A stretch of DNA of 34,296 bases. It comes from Sulfurimonas sp. (GTDB lineage: Bacteria; Campylobacterota; Campylobacteria; Campylobacterales; Sulfurimonadaceae). Every line of letters begins with the position of its first letter. Positions within the stretch are counted from its first letter, which is position 1. The position numbers and the translations under genes were made by a program. Location: positions 1 to 34,296 of the forward strand of contig JALSWC010000222.1 of NCBI GenBank assembly GCA_027060825.1, read 5' to 3'. Below are positions 33,031 to 34,296 of this stretch, in pieces. The notes beneath the pieces were generated by a model that saw only the letters and a program-made list of their open reading frames with translations, was not told the DNA's origin and searched no databases.

Positions 33031-33747
33031 ATGATTATCATTCCTGCAAGACTCGCTTCAACGCGTTTTCCACAAAAAGTACTCGCTGAAATTGACGGAC
33101 TTCCTATGGTTGTGCGTACTGCAAAAAGAGTTGCTCATTTAGACAAAGTTGTTGTTGCTGCTGATGATGAGATTATCATCAAAAAGTGTAAAGAGTATGG
33201 CATCGATGCCATGCTTACTTCAACAACACATAAAAGTGGAACAGATAGAATCTATGAGTGTGCTTCACTGCTTGATTTACCTGATGATGAGCTTATCATT
33301 AATGTCCAAGCAGATGAGCCTTTTATTGAGCCTGATGTTGTCAAATCACTCATGAACAAACTAAAAGAACTCCAAACGCACCAAAGAGAGTTCATTATGG
33401 GAAGTTGTTATAACTCTATAAACACAGAAGCAGCAACTGATCCAAACCTTGTAAAAGTAGTACTCGATGCCGAGGGTAATGCTATTTACTTCTCTCGTGC
33501 AAAAATTCCTCATAACCAAAGTGGAGAAGCAGTTTATTTTGGACATATCGGCATCTACGGATTTTCAAAAAAAAGCCTTAAAGAGTTTTGTAATCTTAGC
33601 GATGCACCTATAGAAGATATAGAAAAGTTAGAACAACTCCGTGCAATTTATCATCAAAAGAAAATTGCTATGGTAAAAGTGGCAAGCACTGGTTTTGGAA
33701 TTGATACGAAAGAGGATTTAACAAGAGCTGTTGAAATATTTTTATAA
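33031..33747 (+). CDS. kdsB: 3-deoxy-manno-octulosonate cytidylyltransferase
   Basis: IIPARLASTRFPQKVLAEIDGLPMVVRTAKR; INVQADEPFIEPDVV; YFSRAKIPHN; GHIGIYGFSKKSLKEF. Track start at 32956 extends into the divergent gene; ATG at 33031 fits the family N-terminus. Confidence 0.95.
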   Translation: MIIIPARLASTRFPQKVLAEIDGLPMVVRTAKRVAHLDKVVVAADDEIIIKKCKEYGIDAMLTSTTHKSGTDRIYECASLLDLPDDELIINVQADEPFIEPDVVKSLMNKLKELQTHQREFIMGSCYNSINTEAATDPNLVKVVLDAEGNAIYFSRAKIPHNQSGEAVYFGHIGIYGFSKKSLKEFCNLSDAPIEDIEKLEQLRAIYHQKKIAMVKVASTGFGIDTKEDLTRAVEIFL

Positions 33748-33756
33748 TACAATTAA

Positions 33757-33780
33757 AAAAGTGGAATAAAATCCACTTTT
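33757..33780. terminator. Probable bidirectional intrinsic terminator between convergent kdsB and MCP genes
   Basis: AAAAGTGGA-ataaaa-TCCACTTTT: 9-bp perfect stem, with A run upstream and T run downstream. Confidence 0.75.
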
Positions 33781-33781
33781 C

Positions 33782-34296
33782 TTAAACTCTAAACTGTTTA
33801 ATATCAGAATCCAAAATAGAGACGATGTTAGAAGCATTTGATGAAATTTCTAAAAGTTTTTTAGCTATTTCACTGTTTTTATGTGCAGAGTCTTCTACTT
33901 TGTTCGATGTACTTACTAACTCTCTCATTTTACTATTGATGTTTGTAATTTCCTCTTTCATCTCTTGTGAATTTTGCATAGAGAACATTGTTTTTTCTTT
34001 CGTATCATCAGCAAGTTTAATGACATCCTGCGTTTTAACAATAATCTCTTCAGCAGATGTCGCAGACTCATCAATAGCACTTTGCGTTTCAACAACACCT
34101 TGGACTATCATAGAAGTTGTTGTCTCTATCTCTGTAAGGCTTTTTTGTGTTCTCTCGGCAAGTTTTCTAACTTCATCAGCAACAACAGCAAAACCTCGTC
34201 CATGTTCTCCTGCACGGGCTGCTTCTATGGCAGCATTGAGTGCTAGAAGATTTGTCTGTTCTGCTATATCTTTAATAATTCCTAAAATAGAACGAA
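33782..34296 (-). CDS. Methyl-accepting chemotaxis protein, C-terminal signalling domain (5' end beyond window)
   Basis: Minus-strand translation from the window edge contains [51 protein letters not shown], the MCP hairpin tip. ORF-track start at 34111 is internal. Confidence 0.95.
   Translation of the reverse strand, partial: RSILGIIKDIAEQTNLLALNAAIEAARAGEHGRGFAVVADEVRKLAERTQKSLTEIETTTSMIVQGVVETQSAIDESATSAEEIIVKTQDVIKLADDTKEKTMFSMQNSQEMKEEITNINSKMRELVSTSNKVEDSAHKNSEIAKKLLEISSNASNIVSILDSDIKQFRV

Overview
The window is AT-rich chromosomal DNA that looks like a Campylobacterota (Sulfurimonas-like) genome. This rests on gene order (fmt-birA-parA-parB-atpF'-F-H-A-G-D-C-tolQ-R-A-B-pal-ybgF) and protein style, not on a database search. 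Most of 4.1-34.3 kb is ordinary housekeeping content on the minus strand: a MutS7-type mutS with a C-terminal HNH domain, a TtcA-like protein, mtn, a nitrilase-family hydrolase, fabD, a degenerate NtrC/Fis-like regulator, slyD, the Tol-Pal operon, most of the ATP synthase operon, parAB, birA, fmt, proB, obgE, rpmA, rplU, ridA, dapE, trpC, a TPR lipoprotein, a YkgJ-family protein, a TrmN6-like methyltransferase, kdsB (plus strand) and a truncated chemotaxis receptor. The accessory part is at the left end (about 208-4137). It is a plus-strand three-gene cassette: a SIR2-like NADase-type protein, a probable type II restriction endonuclease and a C5-cytosine methyltransferase. The cassette lies between the intact mutS7 gene and a second partial copy of mutS7. 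Positions 1-207 match 5271-5477 in the same orientation with 7 mismatches, and the match stops abruptly at 207. This suggests insertion with long target duplication, or an imported allele, so the defence cassette could be deleted by recombination while leaving mutS intact. The SIR2 + R-M unit embedded in a duplicated mutS7 is the best candidate for an undescribed system. All family calls come from reading motifs by eye.
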